Below, piece by piece: positions 1 to 9,376 of a stretch of DNA of 64,000 nucleotides. The stretch comes from QHXQ01 sp038322995 (lineage in GTDB: Bacteria; Acidobacteriota; Blastocatellia; Pyrinomonadales; Pyrinomonadaceae), in NCBI GenBank assembly GCA_038322995.1, contig JBBQGM010000007.1:1-64000 (forward strand). Direction: 5' to 3'. The position numbers and the translations under genes are program-made. Under the pieces are notes generated by a model. It had not been told where the DNA came from and did not search any database. It saw nothing but the letters and a program-made list of their open reading frames with translations. Positions within the stretch are counted from its first letter, which is position 1. Every line of letters starts with the position of its first letter.

Positions 1-3000
1 TGCGCGTATTCGACCAGTGCGGCCGGCTGTTGATGCTGTGCTTCAAGAATCGCGCCGACTTGAAAGGCGTAGCGCGTCTGATCATTTGTCTGTGTGCGCA
101 GTTGCTTGATGACGCGCAAGGCGTCCGCATATTGGAAGTAGTCCCAATAGACGGTTGCCGTGTTGAGATATGTCTCCGGCTCACCGCGCCCCAGCGCGAT
201 GAGTTGTTCCCACTCGCCGCGTGCGCGGTCGTAGTTGCCCAGTTCGGCCTGCAACTCACCGGCGCGCGTGCGATAGTCGGCTGCGGCGGGCGCAGCGTCG
301 GCGAGCGCGTGGCTCGTGGCTGCGGCCTCTTCCAAAAATCTACGATTGTGCTGCCCCAGCGAGCGGGTGAAGGCGATGAGTCGCTCGGCATACTCAGGCG
401 TGTTCGGGTAGAGCCGGTTCAACTCGCGGTAGGCGTCAATCGCATCTTCGTAGTCCGAGAGCCACGCGGCGGCGTCGGCGCGAAAGAGTTTGTAAGGCAA
501 CGCGGCCAGCGCGCCCGGAGCGGTCGCCGCCTGCGCGCGGCAACGCTCACGCGCCTGTGCGAGAAAGCCGCGCAGTTCATTTTGTTTAGCGAGATAGGCG
601 AGAAACTGCTCGCGCGTGTCGCGCGAGGCGAAATAGTATTCGGCCATCAACGCGCGCCACTCGCCCCAACGCTCGTGCGCGCTGTAGAACTGCAACAGCC
701 CCGCGACGAAGGTCATATTGTGCGGGAAACGCTCGTGCGCGAGACTGTAGAGACCGAGATAAAGCTGCGCCTCGAAACTCTTGGCATCGGCGTTGGCGCT
801 CGTCGCGATGAACTCGCTGAGATACGCCGCCGCTTCTTCGTCGTTCATCTGCGCCAGCAACTCGCGCGAGAATTTTTCAAACTCCTGCTTGCGTTCGCGG
901 CGCAAGAACCAACGGGCCATGCGGTCGCGCCAGATGGTCGTGGGGAACTGTTTGAGCGCGGCTTGATAGATGCGCAACTGTTCGTCGGCCAGTTTCGTCT
1001 GCCCCAGCCATTGCAGCATCTGTTCATACAAGCCCGGCTCATGCGGATACTTTTTGATCTCGGCGCTATAGAGCGCGAGTATGTCGGCGGTGCGCTCGTC
1101 GCGCGCAAGCGCGGCCACGTAACGCTCAAGCACCGCCGCGTAGGTGACGCTGCTCGTGCGCTCGTCTGTGCGTGTGCGCCAGCGCGCGGTCGGCACAGTC
1201 AAGTGATCCTGATATTGCGGGCGGTCGTAGTAATAATAATTTTCCGTCGTCGGCTCGCCATGGCCAGGAATGTCTATGCCGCGATTCGAGTCGGGCGGAT
1301 AAGCGATGGGCGCAGGCTTGGTTTCGGTCGGCTCGGCGTTGACATTGAGCGTCTGTACCTGATTGGCCACATCGGATGCAGCCTGCGTTTGCCGCGCGTC
1401 GGGCACGAGCGGCGTGCCGGTCGGCTGGTGTTGGCCGAGATGATCGAGGATGCGTTGATAGAGCGCCTGCTCTTTGTCGGATTGTTCGAGCGTGACGTAG
1501 CAGTCAGCGAGTTTCAACGCGACTTCGGGAAACTGCGGCGCGTCCGCATAACGCCCCTCGAACTCGGCGAGCGTGACGGCGGCCGTCTCCACTTCGCCCG
1601 TCGCGGTGTAGAGCCGCACGATGTCGAGATACATCTGCGCCAACTCCGGCGCGGTTGGATATTCCTGCTTGTACGCGCTGAAGATGCGATAAGCGGCGGC
1701 ACGGTTGAAATACTTAACGGCGTCGCCCTCTGCCTGTTGCAGTTCGCTGCGCGGATTCGTGTCGGAAAGAAGCAGCGAGAGAATGCCGCCCGTGATGCCC
1801 GGATGCGGATCGGCGATAGCGATGTCTTGATAAAACTTCAGGTCGCCTTGCGTCAACGCCAGCCGCTCGCTGCCCGCGCCCGAGAGCAACGCGAACAATT
1901 GATACAGCACCTTGGCGCGCAACTCGCCGCCCGGCCGCAAGCCGCCCTGTAAGTAGAGCGTGTAGAGAAAACGTGAAGCGGCGTCGGCGTAGCCTTCGGC
2001 CAAGAGCATGCGCGCGACGGTGGCCAACTCTGCCGGTTGCCATTGCACGCCATGCGCCGCCCGTGCCTTCTCTAACTGCACGAAGATGTCGGGGTCTGCT
2101 TCGTAGGCGTGTTGCGCGAAGTGTGCGAGCCGCACGGCCGTGTCGTAGTTCGTCGGGTCGCGGCGGCAGGCCGCGCGCAACTCGCGCCCGTAAGCGCGGA
2201 AGCGATCATGGTCTTTCAGAAATTCGTAGAATGAGTCGGACAGTTCGTCCGGCCAGAATGGATCGAAAGCGGTTTCGTAAATTTGTTCGGCCTCGCGCGC
2301 CCGGCCCCACGTGTCGAGTATGCCGGCCTCTTTGGTGATGAGTTGCGCCGTGCGTTCTGGGAAACGCGCTTTGTGGGCGCGCAGCACTTTCAGCGCCGCC
2401 CCGTTGTTCCGCTCTTCGATCAGCCTGTCGATGTACTGCTCGATGATCTCGAACGCCGCCGGGTCTTGCGCGATCACACTTTCATAAAACTCAGGCGTGA
2501 GATACTTCGGCAACTGGTGTACGCGCGCAAGCTCTACCAATCTTTGCATCAGGCGCGTGCGTTCGACGACGGGCGCATGTTTGAGCAGACGCTCAAGCGT
2601 CGCTGCCTCTTGCGCGAACTCGGCGCGGCGGTCGTAGAAGGCGGCGAGCGTTTCCAGCGCGGCGACGCTGTCGTGTTGCAGCGCGACGTAACGCTCCAAC
2701 TCGCGCGCTGACTCATCGGCGCGACCGAGTTTTTCGTCGAGCTGTGCGAGTTGCAAAATAATCTGCGGTTCGTCCGCGTGCTTTGCCTGCACGTCGGCGA
2801 GCCGGTTGCGCGCTTCGGCCGTCGGGTACGGCACGAGCGCCTGCGCGCCGAAGAATTCAGTGCGCGTGAACAGGGCCGCCTCGATGAGCGCCGCCGTATC
2901 GTTCTGCGCGACAGACGCATGCGCGGCTGCGACGGGGCGCGGTTGCACGATGGCGAGCGCGGCGTAAGCGGCGAGGCAGGCGAGCAGGAGCAGACGCGGC

Positions 3001-3125
3001 ACAGAGACAAGCCGCAGGCAAAGACGCAAAGCCGCAAGGACGGGCGCGGAGCGGTCACCTGCGTTTTTGCTGCGCGCTTTGCTTTGCGCCTTTGCGTCTT
3101 TGCGTGAGACTGCTCGTTTCATCAT
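1..3125 (-). CDS. Membrane-anchored TPR-rich protein (3' end outside window)
   Basis: The frame stays open from the start to the window edge, so about 1,040 residues are visible and the C terminus is missing. A charged N terminus precedes one hydrophobic segment at about residues 35-56, so the protein is probably anchored in the inner membrane or exported. The rest is alpha-helical with repeated A-x-x-Y and aromatic/leucine spacing typical of tetratricopeptide repeats, broken by a Pro/Tyr-rich linker near residues 600-640. The start ATG overlaps the stop of the upstream VIT/vWA gene (ATGA), so the two are translationally coupled. The N-terminal codons run through an imperfect inverted repeat (GCAAAGACGCAAAG at 3018-3031 against 3090-3103), so the first 20 or so residues may be repeat-derived. 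A scaffold role with its two operon partners is inference. Confidence 0.75.
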   Translation of the reverse strand, partial: MMKRAVSRKDAKAQSKARSKNAGDRSAPVLAALRLCLRLVSVPRLLLLACLAAYAALAIVQPRPVAAAHASVAQNDTAALIEAALFTRTEFFGAQALVPYPTAEARNRLADVQAKHADEPQIILQLAQLDEKLGRADESARELERYVALQHDSVAALETLAAFYDRRAEFAQEAATLERLLKHAPVVERTRLMQRLVELARVHQLPKYLTPEFYESVIAQDPAAFEIIEQYIDRLIEERNNGAALKVLRAHKARFPERTAQLITKEAGILDTWGRAREAEQIYETAFDPFWPDELSDSFYEFLKDHDRFRAYGRELRAACRRDPTNYDTAVRLAHFAQHAYEADPDIFVQLEKARAAHGVQWQPAELATVARMLLAEGYADAASRFLYTLYLQGGLRPGGELRAKVLYQLFALLSGAGSERLALTQGDLKFYQDIAIADPHPGITGGILSLLLSDTNPRSELQQAEGDAVKYFNRAAAYRIFSAYKQEYPTAPELAQMYLDIVRLYTATGEVETAAVTLAEFEGRYADAPQFPEVALKLADCYVTLEQSDKEQALYQRILDHLGQHQPTGTPLVPDARQTQAASDVANQVQTLNVNAEPTETKPAPIAYPPDSNRGIDIPGHGEPTTENYYYYDRPQYQDHLTVPTARWRTRTDERTSSVTYAAVLERYVAALARDERTADILALYSAEIKKYPHEPGLYEQMLQWLGQTKLADEQLRIYQAALKQFPTTIWRDRMARWFLRRERKQEFEKFSRELLAQMNDEEAAAYLSEFIATSANADAKSFEAQLYLGLYSLAHERFPHNMTFVAGLLQFYSAHERWGEWRALMAEYYFASRDTREQFLAYLAKQNELRGFLAQARERCRAQAATAPGALAALPYKLFRADAAAWLSDYEDAIDAYRELNRLYPNTPEYAERLIAFTRSLGQHNRRFLEEAAATSHALADAAPAAADYRTRAGELQAELGNYDRARGEWEQLIALGRGEPETYLNTATVYWDYFQYADALRVIKQLRTQTNDQTRYAFQVGAILEAQHQQPAALVEYA
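3018..3103. repeat. Imperfect inverted repeat, CTTTGCG heptad type
   Basis: GCAAAGACGCAAAG at 3018-3031 is the exact reverse complement of 3090-3103. Heptad-like CTTTGCG/CTTTGCGT units recur between and beside the arms. The repeat falls in the coding sequence for the N terminus of the TPR protein, just before its membrane segment. Confidence 0.6.
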
Positions 3126-5617
3126 CTTGCCAACACTGCGATCCGCACCTCCGCGCTCGCCTGATTGTGCGCGAAGTCCTCGGCCGTAACGGTCAACACG
3201 TACTGCCCGGCGGCCAGCGTCGGCGGCACGCGCAGGACACCCATGTTCGTTTGCTCTTTCGCCGACCAGAAAAGCTGCGCGGGTTGTGCGCCATAAAGTT
3301 TTGCGATCAAACGCACGGTGTCGCTATCCGCCCCGACGCGGACGGTCAACTCGTCACCTGCGCGCACGGTCTGCGTTGGCACAGTCACGCGCAACTTCGG
3401 CGCGTGACTATCAACAACGAAACTCTTCTCCTCTTGATAGCCACGCCCATCTTTGTCCGTGAGCAACAAGCGGCAACGATATGCGCCGTCGGGCAACCAC
3501 ATGGGCGCGAGGAAGCGCACTTCCCAGACGCCTGCGACCGGCAGATATTTCAACGGCAACGTTTCGCCAAACGGCAGCACGGCGAAGACCGAGGTGATCG
3601 ACTCGTCGGTCTTGACGCGCAGCACCGGATCGCCCGGTTGAATCAGGCGCGGCCGCAGCAGCGCACGCGGCGCGGCGAGGAACGCGGTGTAGGGCGTGAC
3701 GAATTTATATTTTTCGGCGAGGCGGATGATCTCGGCGATGTAGTCTTCGCGCTCGCCCTGCAAATCCATCGCGCGCAGGAGCGCGTCCACGCGGGCGCGA
3801 GCCCACAGACGCGGCACGTGCTCGTGCGTGTCGTCGAACTCGGGCAGCGCGACCGTGCGCGTCAGGTTGATCGTCTGCGCGCCGTATTGCCCTTGCACCG
3901 CGATGTTCGTTTGCGGCGTGGGTTGTTTGTAGCGACCGACGAAGGCCACGCTTGAGCCGTCGAAACTGTGTGTTTCGGGCGTGGCGTAGATTTGGTAGAA
4001 ATTCTTGGCGTCGGCTGCGTTGAAGCGCAAGCCTTCGATGTTGAGCGTGCCGACTTTGGCGAAGAAGAGTTGCAGCTGCGTCGTGATGTCTTCGGTCTCG
4101 CGTGCGCTGGCGAAGTAGCCGTGCGTTTTTTGTGTGAGCGTTTCGAGCAGCGTGCGGTTGGCGTCGCCGCCGAGCGCGAAGGCGAAGACACGCACGGGTG
4201 CAGCACCTGACGCAGTTTCATGTTGCCCACTCGGACTTTGCTTATCGAACAGGCCGACGATTTGCTTCAGGTCGGTTGTGCCGAGCGTCGGATTGGCGTC
4301 GGAGATGAGGACGATGCTGCGCTCGCCTGCGGGGAGCGCGGGCGCAAGCTCAAGTCCTTTGGCGAACGCCTTGCGCAAATCTGTGCCGCCGCCGAGCATA
4401 GAGCCTTTGACGAAAGCCATCGCCTGCTCGACGTGTTCAGGCGTAGCGTTGAGTGGCGCGGGCGCAAGCACGTTCGTGTCCTCATTGAAGAGAACGAGAT
4501 TGAAACTGTCCTGCGGCGTCAGCCCGTGCAGAAAATAGTCGAGGGCTTCAGCCGCGCGGACGAGTTTGTCGCCGTACATTGAGAGCGACGTGTCGAAGAG
4601 CAGGACAAGGTTGCGCGGTTGATGAAAGTGCGGTTGCGCATCGTTGCTCGTGTAGCCGGGTTGCGCGTGCTGTTCGTTGAAGAGCGCGCGGGCGGCGAAG
4701 TAGCCGTCAGGGTTGTGAGCGGCAAGCGCCGGGTCGCGTAGATCGTAGGCCGTGATCTGTTCGGGCGCGCGATAGGCGATGAATGAGAGCGTGCTATTGG
4801 GTGTCTCGATCCGGTAGTCGAACGAAAAGTCGTCTTTAAGCTCGATGTCGCGCGCCTGAAAATCGGCCGTGAACTCGTTGGCGTTGCTCGTTGTCACGCC
4901 GAGCGGATAAGCGCGCGTCTGCGGCGCGAGCGGCACGAACGGGTAGTCGCTCTGCACGCGCAGGTGCAAATTGAACTCGCCAACGTGTTGCGGATCGCCG
5001 AATGAAGGTTTCAGCGGGAAGGTGAAGTGCGAGACGAGACCTTCGACCGGCAGCGTCTCTGTGTACTCAAGCTCGACGCGCTTCGTGCCATACGCGGGGA
5101 TGGGCCAGACCTTCACGTTGAAGGCGGCGCGGCCTTCGTGCTCGTCGTCCTGTTGTAAGAGGCCGGGGTCGATCTGCGGCTGCTTGAGTTGTGTGTAGAT
5201 AGCATTGGCGCGCCGCTTCTCAAGCATGACGCCGGGGATGCGCGTGTCGCCATCCCAGACGGCGAAGTCGGAGACGGCGGCCGGCGGCGGCAGCGCGAAC
5301 AAGTATTTGCCTTCGAGCGCCTGCGCGGTGTAGTTGTCGAAGATTTGCCGGACGCGGACGCGCGCGTGCTGGTTATCGATCAACACGTCCACGTTCATCA
5401 CCTGCAACGAGAGCAAGCTTTCATCTGGCTTGTCTTTGAGCGACGAAGGCACTAACACACCCGATTGCGCCGCGCCGCGCCTGAGCGGGCAGACGAGCGC
5501 GCAGAGCAGCGTTAGTATAAAAAACGAAACCACGAAACCACACGAACCGACACGAAGATGAGATCGCTTAGTTCTGGCTCTGTGCTTCGTGTGGCTTCGT
5601 GTGGCTTCGTGGTTCAT
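3122..5617 (-). CDS. VIT and von Willebrand factor A domain protein
   Basis: An 831-residue protein. A hydrophobic N-terminal segment at about residues 28-48 is a signal peptide or anchor. Residues about 60-190 match a VIT (vault/inter-alpha-trypsin) domain, with the family pattern of a beta-rich region containing V-R-Q-I-F-D-N and E-G-K-Y-L-F-A-L-P. A vWA domain follows with an intact MIDAS motif D-T-S-L-S near residue 340, so metal-dependent ligand binding is likely. The C-terminal 200 residues are beta-rich and Ig-like. It is the middle gene of a minus-strand operon (propeller, VIT/vWA, TPR). The first 25 codons lie in a tandem CTTCGTGTGG-type repeat, so the true start could be slightly inside. 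The substrate or partner is unknown. Confidence 0.85.
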   Translation of the reverse strand: MNHEATRSHTKHRARTKRSHLRVGSCGFVVSFFILTLLCALVCPLRRGAAQSGVLVPSSLKDKPDESLLSLQVMNVDVLIDNQHARVRVRQIFDNYTAQALEGKYLFALPPPAAVSDFAVWDGDTRIPGVMLEKRRANAIYTQLKQPQIDPGLLQQDDEHEGRAAFNVKVWPIPAYGTKRVELEYTETLPVEGLVSHFTFPLKPSFGDPQHVGEFNLHLRVQSDYPFVPLAPQTRAYPLGVTTSNANEFTADFQARDIELKDDFSFDYRIETPNSTLSFIAYRAPEQITAYDLRDPALAAHNPDGYFAARALFNEQHAQPGYTSNDAQPHFHQPRNLVLLFDTSLSMYGDKLVRAAEALDYFLHGLTPQDSFNLVLFNEDTNVLAPAPLNATPEHVEQAMAFVKGSMLGGGTDLRKAFAKGLELAPALPAGERSIVLISDANPTLGTTDLKQIVGLFDKQSPSGQHETASGAAPVRVFAFALGGDANRTLLETLTQKTHGYFASARETEDITTQLQLFFAKVGTLNIEGLRFNAADAKNFYQIYATPETHSFDGSSVAFVGRYKQPTPQTNIAVQGQYGAQTINLTRTVALPEFDDTHEHVPRLWARARVDALLRAMDLQGEREDYIAEIIRLAEKYKFVTPYTAFLAAPRALLRPRLIQPGDPVLRVKTDESITSVFAVLPFGETLPLKYLPVAGVWEVRFLAPMWLPDGAYRCRLLLTDKDGRGYQEEKSFVVDSHAPKLRVTVPTQTVRAGDELTVRVGADSDTVRLIAKLYGAQPAQLFWSAKEQTNMGVLRVPPTLAAGQYVLTVTAEDFAHNQASAEVRIAVLAR
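5524..5616. repeat. Imperfect inverted repeat built from heptad/decamer units
   Basis: The arm at 5531-5546 (CACGAAACCACACGAA) is complementary with one mismatch to 5596-5611, and the right arm consists of tandem CTTCGTGTGG units. The repeat underlies the first 30 codons of the VIT/vWA gene. It resembles the short repetitive intergenic sequences scattered in many bacterial genomes. Confidence 0.6.
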
Positions 5618-5671
5618 GTTTTTAGCCTGCTTGCTGCGCCCCGCTCGTGTGCAATCTTTTATCGCGGCGAT

Positions 5672-7798
5672 TCATTGCTGCTCGAAGTAATTCACAGCGA
5701 TGCGCGCGATGCCGTTCGTCGTGCCGAAGTAGATGTGTTGCCCGTCGCCGGTGATGCTGAGCACGACGGGCGCGGGCAGTTCCGCTTGCAGGTGCGTCCA
5801 CTTCTGCGTACGTATATCCAAAACCCATGCGCCATCGAGTGTGCCCGCGTAGAGTCGCGCGCCATCGCTCCAGAGCGCGTTCGGGTTGACGACGAATTGG
5901 CCGGTCTCGGCCGCGAACGGACGCAACTCGCCCGACGGCATTAGCTCAAACACGCCGCCGCCATACGTGCCGACGAACAGGCGCGGCCCTGTGGCGCAGA
6001 GTGCCGTCACCCAGTTGTGCGTCAACTTCGAGTTTGCGTCCGTGAAGACGCGCACGACGCGGCCCGCCGCGACTTCGGCGAGACCGCCGAGCGTGCCGAC
6101 GAAAATCGTGCGCCCGTGCGGCAGCACCGCATAGAGACTATTACTTGGCAACCCCTGCACGGTCGTCAGTCCGCGCCAACGCCCTTCAACGCCGAAGCTG
6201 AGACCGCGACTCGTCGCGCAGACTAGCTCTGTGCTCTGCGCGTGATGCGCCGCGCCGGCCGCAGATGCTTGCCCTATGCCAGACTGCGCGTTCTGCGCGG
6301 GCCACATAGCGACACCCGTGAGCGCGTTGCTCAACAACCCGTCGGTCGCCATCGTGCGCGTCGGATGCAACGCGGCATCGAAGCGCACGAGACCCTGCGC
6401 GGTGGCGGCGTACATCGTGCTCGTGTCGGGAGCAAATGCGAGCGCGTTGATCTCGCGCGCCGTTTCGGTGTCGAGGTGCGCGAGACGGCGGCCGTCGGGC
6501 GCGAGCAGCTCTATGCCGGCGCGGAAACTGCCGGCCCAGAGCCGGCCCGTGCCGTCGAGCGCGAGCGCGGCGACTACGTTGCTTGCGGCTGCATGTTGTG
6601 TGTCGCTCTGCATGAACGGCGTGAACGCGAAGGCGGCGCGGGCGGTGCGCGCTGGATTAGAGCTTGCTGTATCAGACGTGTTGAGGTTCGTGCGCTGGAT
6701 GCCGTCGCTCGTGAGCAGCCAGAGTTCATCATCAAGCGCGAGCAGACGGCTATCGGTCAAACTTTCATTTGCCGTCTGCGCGCCGCGCCATGTGACCGGC
6801 TGGAGTTGCGCCCCGTGCGCCTCATGCTCTGCCAGCGCAAATAACTTACCGTCGTCCTGACAGAGCAGCACGCGCCCACCGAATCGTTGCAGGCTGGCGA
6901 GCGTGGGCAGGGTGGCGCTGAGCTGAAACGGATTCGCCTGTGCTGTCGCTAACAGATCACTAACTCGCGCGGACGCGAGACCGAAGTCGGTGGCGACAAG
7001 CACGCGCGCATCGTCCGCGTCGACGCCGACGACGCGGTTCGAGGGCAGCCCCGCGTCGGTCGTGAAGTGCTGCCAACGCCCCGCCTCTCTCAGCCACAAC
7101 CCGTCGGCATAAGTGCCGACATAGAGCCGCGCGCCAACCCGCGCGAGGCAGTTGATCGCGGTCAATCGCTGCTCGTTCGCGCCCGCTTTCAATTCCGTGA
7201 ACTGCCGCCCGTCGAACTCTATGAGCCCGCCCGCGAACGTGCCGATGAGCAACGGGCCGGCATCTGCGAGCAGTGCGGTGATCGCTTGCGGCTGGCGGTC
7301 GGGCCAGCGATAGCTCTCGAAGCGCGTGCCGTCGAACGTGACGAGACCTTGCATGCGCGTGCCGATGAACAGTTTGCCATGCCATGCGGCAAGGCTCGTC
7401 AGATCGCTTTCGGGCAGACCGTCCAGCACCGTGTAGTGATGAAGCGACGCGCCCGCCTGCGACAGTTGGAGCAGCCCGCCATCGGTCGCGGCGAAGTACG
7501 AGTCGTTGAAGCGTGCAACGGCCCGGACGCGCTGCGTACTCTGCCAGATTTGCAATTCCGACCGGTGCAACGCCGGGTGCAGTTTCGTCTCAAATGGAAT
7601 GAGGTGTGGTCGCTCAAGCCGCCCGCGTGCATCAGCGAGCCGCGCCTGCGCCTCGCGCTGCACGCGCCACGCGCCGAACAGGCAGACGAGCGTCAGCAAT
7701 GCAGCCAGCCCGGCGAGCAGCTTGCGGTGCCGGGCACACACGGCACACGCACGCACGGCGATCTCGCGCGGCGCGAGCGTGTAGGCTAGCAAGCGCAT
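5672..7798 (-). CDS. Membrane-anchored Reg_prop beta-propeller protein
   Basis: One transmembrane segment lies about 25-45 residues from the start (L-A-G-L-A-A-L-L-T-L-V-C-L-F-G). The rest is a series of roughly 40-residue repeats of the type G-L-P-x-(S/N)-x-(L/V)-x-x-(L/V) followed by (L/F)-x-(I/V)-G-T-x-x-G-(L/V), typical of two-component regulator propeller blades as found in sensor ectodomains. No kinase domain follows, so this is a free-standing periplasmic propeller. I chose the ATG at 7798 because an AAGGAG motif lies just upstream; a GTG at 7885 would add 29 charged residues. The VIT/vWA start lies 54 bp downstream of its stop, which suggests one transcript. The ligand is unknown. Confidence 0.8.
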   Translation of the reverse strand: MRLLAYTLAPREIAVRACAVCARHRKLLAGLAALLTLVCLFGAWRVQREAQARLADARGRLERPHLIPFETKLHPALHRSELQIWQSTQRVRAVARFNDSYFAATDGGLLQLSQAGASLHHYTVLDGLPESDLTSLAAWHGKLFIGTRMQGLVTFDGTRFESYRWPDRQPQAITALLADAGPLLIGTFAGGLIEFDGRQFTELKAGANEQRLTAINCLARVGARLYVGTYADGLWLREAGRWQHFTTDAGLPSNRVVGVDADDARVLVATDFGLASARVSDLLATAQANPFQLSATLPTLASLQRFGGRVLLCQDDGKLFALAEHEAHGAQLQPVTWRGAQTANESLTDSRLLALDDELWLLTSDGIQRTNLNTSDTASSNPARTARAAFAFTPFMQSDTQHAAASNVVAALALDGTGRLWAGSFRAGIELLAPDGRRLAHLDTETAREINALAFAPDTSTMYAATAQGLVRFDAALHPTRTMATDGLLSNALTGVAMWPAQNAQSGIGQASAAGAAHHAQSTELVCATSRGLSFGVEGRWRGLTTVQGLPSNSLYAVLPHGRTIFVGTLGGLAEVAAGRVVRVFTDANSKLTHNWVTALCATGPRLFVGTYGGGVFELMPSGELRPFAAETGQFVVNPNALWSDGARLYAGTLDGAWVLDIRTQKWTHLQAELPAPVVLSITGDGQHIYFGTTNGIARIAVNYFEQQ

Positions 7799-8147
7799 CC
7801 TTCTCCTTCGTTCCACTAACTGTCGCTGATCGTCGCGCACGTCAAAGTTATGCTGTTCGCTATCGAATTGCGGCCGGTTAATCACGTCTTGCGGATTATC
7901 AGCGCGTGGACGGTAAGAGGGACACGTGTCGCCGGACAGTGCGGGTTCGCGTTAGCACGGGCGCGCAGGCCGGCGCGTTGAACGTGCGCGCGTGCGGGTT
8001 GGCACATGCGGCAGTCTGTGGTTAGACACAGTCCGCGCCGGAGCGCGGGCGCACTTCGAGCTATTGCGCCGCTGGCCTCTGCTGCGCTAACGTGTGTTGG
8101 TGGAATTACTGCTGTACGACCGCGCGCCCTCGGCTCGCGCACAACGT
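7799..8147. other. Divergent intergenic region
   Basis: The region separates the minus-strand propeller operon from the plus-strand HaeIII-like gene and probably holds promoters for both. I see no convincing -35/-10 pair, repeat or RNA. Confidence 0.3.
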
Positions 8148-9188
8148 ATGACTGATCCGCCCTCACTCTTATCCGCGATGCTCGCGCAGCAGCAACAGGC
8201 TTACGGCAAGGCGCTGGAATATGCCTGTGCCGCCGCGCTGCTTGACTGGTTGCACGCGCATGGCGCGCAAAGTTCGCTCGCCGATTCCGCCGCGGCGCAG
8301 ACTGCCCGCCGCCGCTACGAAGCGCTCGCGCCTGAAACGCGCGCTAAATACGATCTCGGCGCGGCGGCCGGCGTGCAGTTGCTCGCGCGGCTTGAGCCTG
8401 AATTGCAGACGCCCGCCGCGCATGTCCGCTGCATGTTACGCATTCAAGCCGACGCGCAAGGCGAGGCGGGCGACGTGCGCGATGTGGTCGTCGAGAATGA
8501 GCGTGGCTGGACGCTCGGCGTCTCCGTCAAACACAACAACGATGTGGCGAAGAACCCGCGCCTCGCGCGCACGCTCGATTTCTGCCAGCATTGGACAGAC
8601 CATCCGTGCGCCGCCGCCTACTTCGATGCCATCAAAGCGACCTTCTCAGAATTAGAACAACTCGCCGCCATCGGCGCACATTGGAGTGCGCTGCACCTGA
8701 CCGAACAGGAAAAGGCCGCCCGCTTCTACCGGCCTGTGCTGACGGCGCTCGCGGCCCAACTTGAACGACTCGCGCGCCAATACGCGGCCGCGCCGGCCGC
8801 GCTCACCACCTACTTCCTCGGCCGGCCAGATTTCTACAAACTGATCGTCTCCGTGCCCGCCCGCACGACGACCGTGCAAGCCTTCTCCTTCGCAGGCACG
8901 CTCGGCCGCAGCGCGGGTGCGAGCAGTGAACACGCAAGCACGCTCAAGCAGTCTCCCGGCCCAAACAACCCGCCCGTCAACATCCCGCGCTTGCCGCTGC
9001 CGGACAAGCTGAACGTCGTCGCATTCAAGCCGCGTTCCGACAACACGCTCCTGCTCACCTTCGATCAAGCGTGGGCTTTCTCGCTCCGGTTGCACAATGC
9101 CTCGTCGTATGTCGAGCCAAGCCTTAAGCTCGACGTGCGGCTCACGTCTGCGCCGCCCGCACTCGTGAAGGTGCAAGTGCATTGGTAG
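8148..9188 (+). CDS. HaeIII-family type II restriction endonuclease (solitary)
   Basis: A 346-residue protein whose middle resembles the HaeIII restriction enzyme family. An early G-K-A-L-E-Y-A segment is followed by G-D-V-R-D-V-V-V-E-N and W-T-L-G-V-S-V-K-H-N-N, the D...(S)xK core of the nuclease fold. Next comes the conserved stretch R-x-x-R-T-L-D-F with P-C-x-x-x-Y-F-D-x-I. Family members cut GGCC and need a cognate cytosine methyltransferase. No methyltransferase lies next to this gene; the one in the transposon 46 kb away is in foreign DNA. I start at ATG 8148 (M-T-D-P-P); an upstream TTG at 8094 is possible. GGCC is common in the surrounding chromosome. Family assignment is from recalled motifs, not a search. 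Confidence 0.7.
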   Translation: MTDPPSLLSAMLAQQQQAYGKALEYACAAALLDWLHAHGAQSSLADSAAAQTARRRYEALAPETRAKYDLGAAAGVQLLARLEPELQTPAAHVRCMLRIQADAQGEAGDVRDVVVENERGWTLGVSVKHNNDVAKNPRLARTLDFCQHWTDHPCAAAYFDAIKATFSELEQLAAIGAHWSALHLTEQEKAARFYRPVLTALAAQLERLARQYAAAPAALTTYFLGRPDFYKLIVSVPARTTTVQAFSFAGTLGRSAGASSEHASTLKQSPGPNNPPVNIPRLPLPDKLNVVAFKPRSDNTLLLTFDQAWAFSLRLHNASSYVEPSLKLDVRLTSAPPALVKVQVHW

Positions 9189-9249
9189 CAGATCGTTTGT
9201 CTATATGACTGGAGAGATGAAGATTGGCTGACGGGCGACCGGCGATGTA

Positions 9250-9338
9250 CCACAGAGGCACGACGAGACCGAGCCAGAGTTTATTGATCTCAAATCTCAA
9301 ATCTCAAATCTGAGATCACTTTCTCTGTGCCCCTGTGG
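9250..9338. repeat. Intergenic inverted repeat with ATCTCAA triplication
   Basis: CCACAGAGGCAC (9250-9261) pairs imperfectly with GTGCCCCTGTGG (9327-9338). Between them, ATCTCAA is repeated three times in tandem (9287-9307). It lies between convergent genes, so it may also act as a terminator. It belongs to the same style of repeat as those at 3018 and 5524. Confidence 0.55.
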
Positions 9339-9376
9339 TGAAACCGGCCATGTGCGCCAGATAACCGGCGCGGTGC

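Noticed and set aside
30..1952. Long plus-strand open frame of about 640 codons
   Set aside because: It is antisense to a minus-strand TPR gene whose frame shows proper protein periodicity and runs off the window; the plus frame is Arg/Gly/Leu-rich shadow sequence typical of high-GC DNA.
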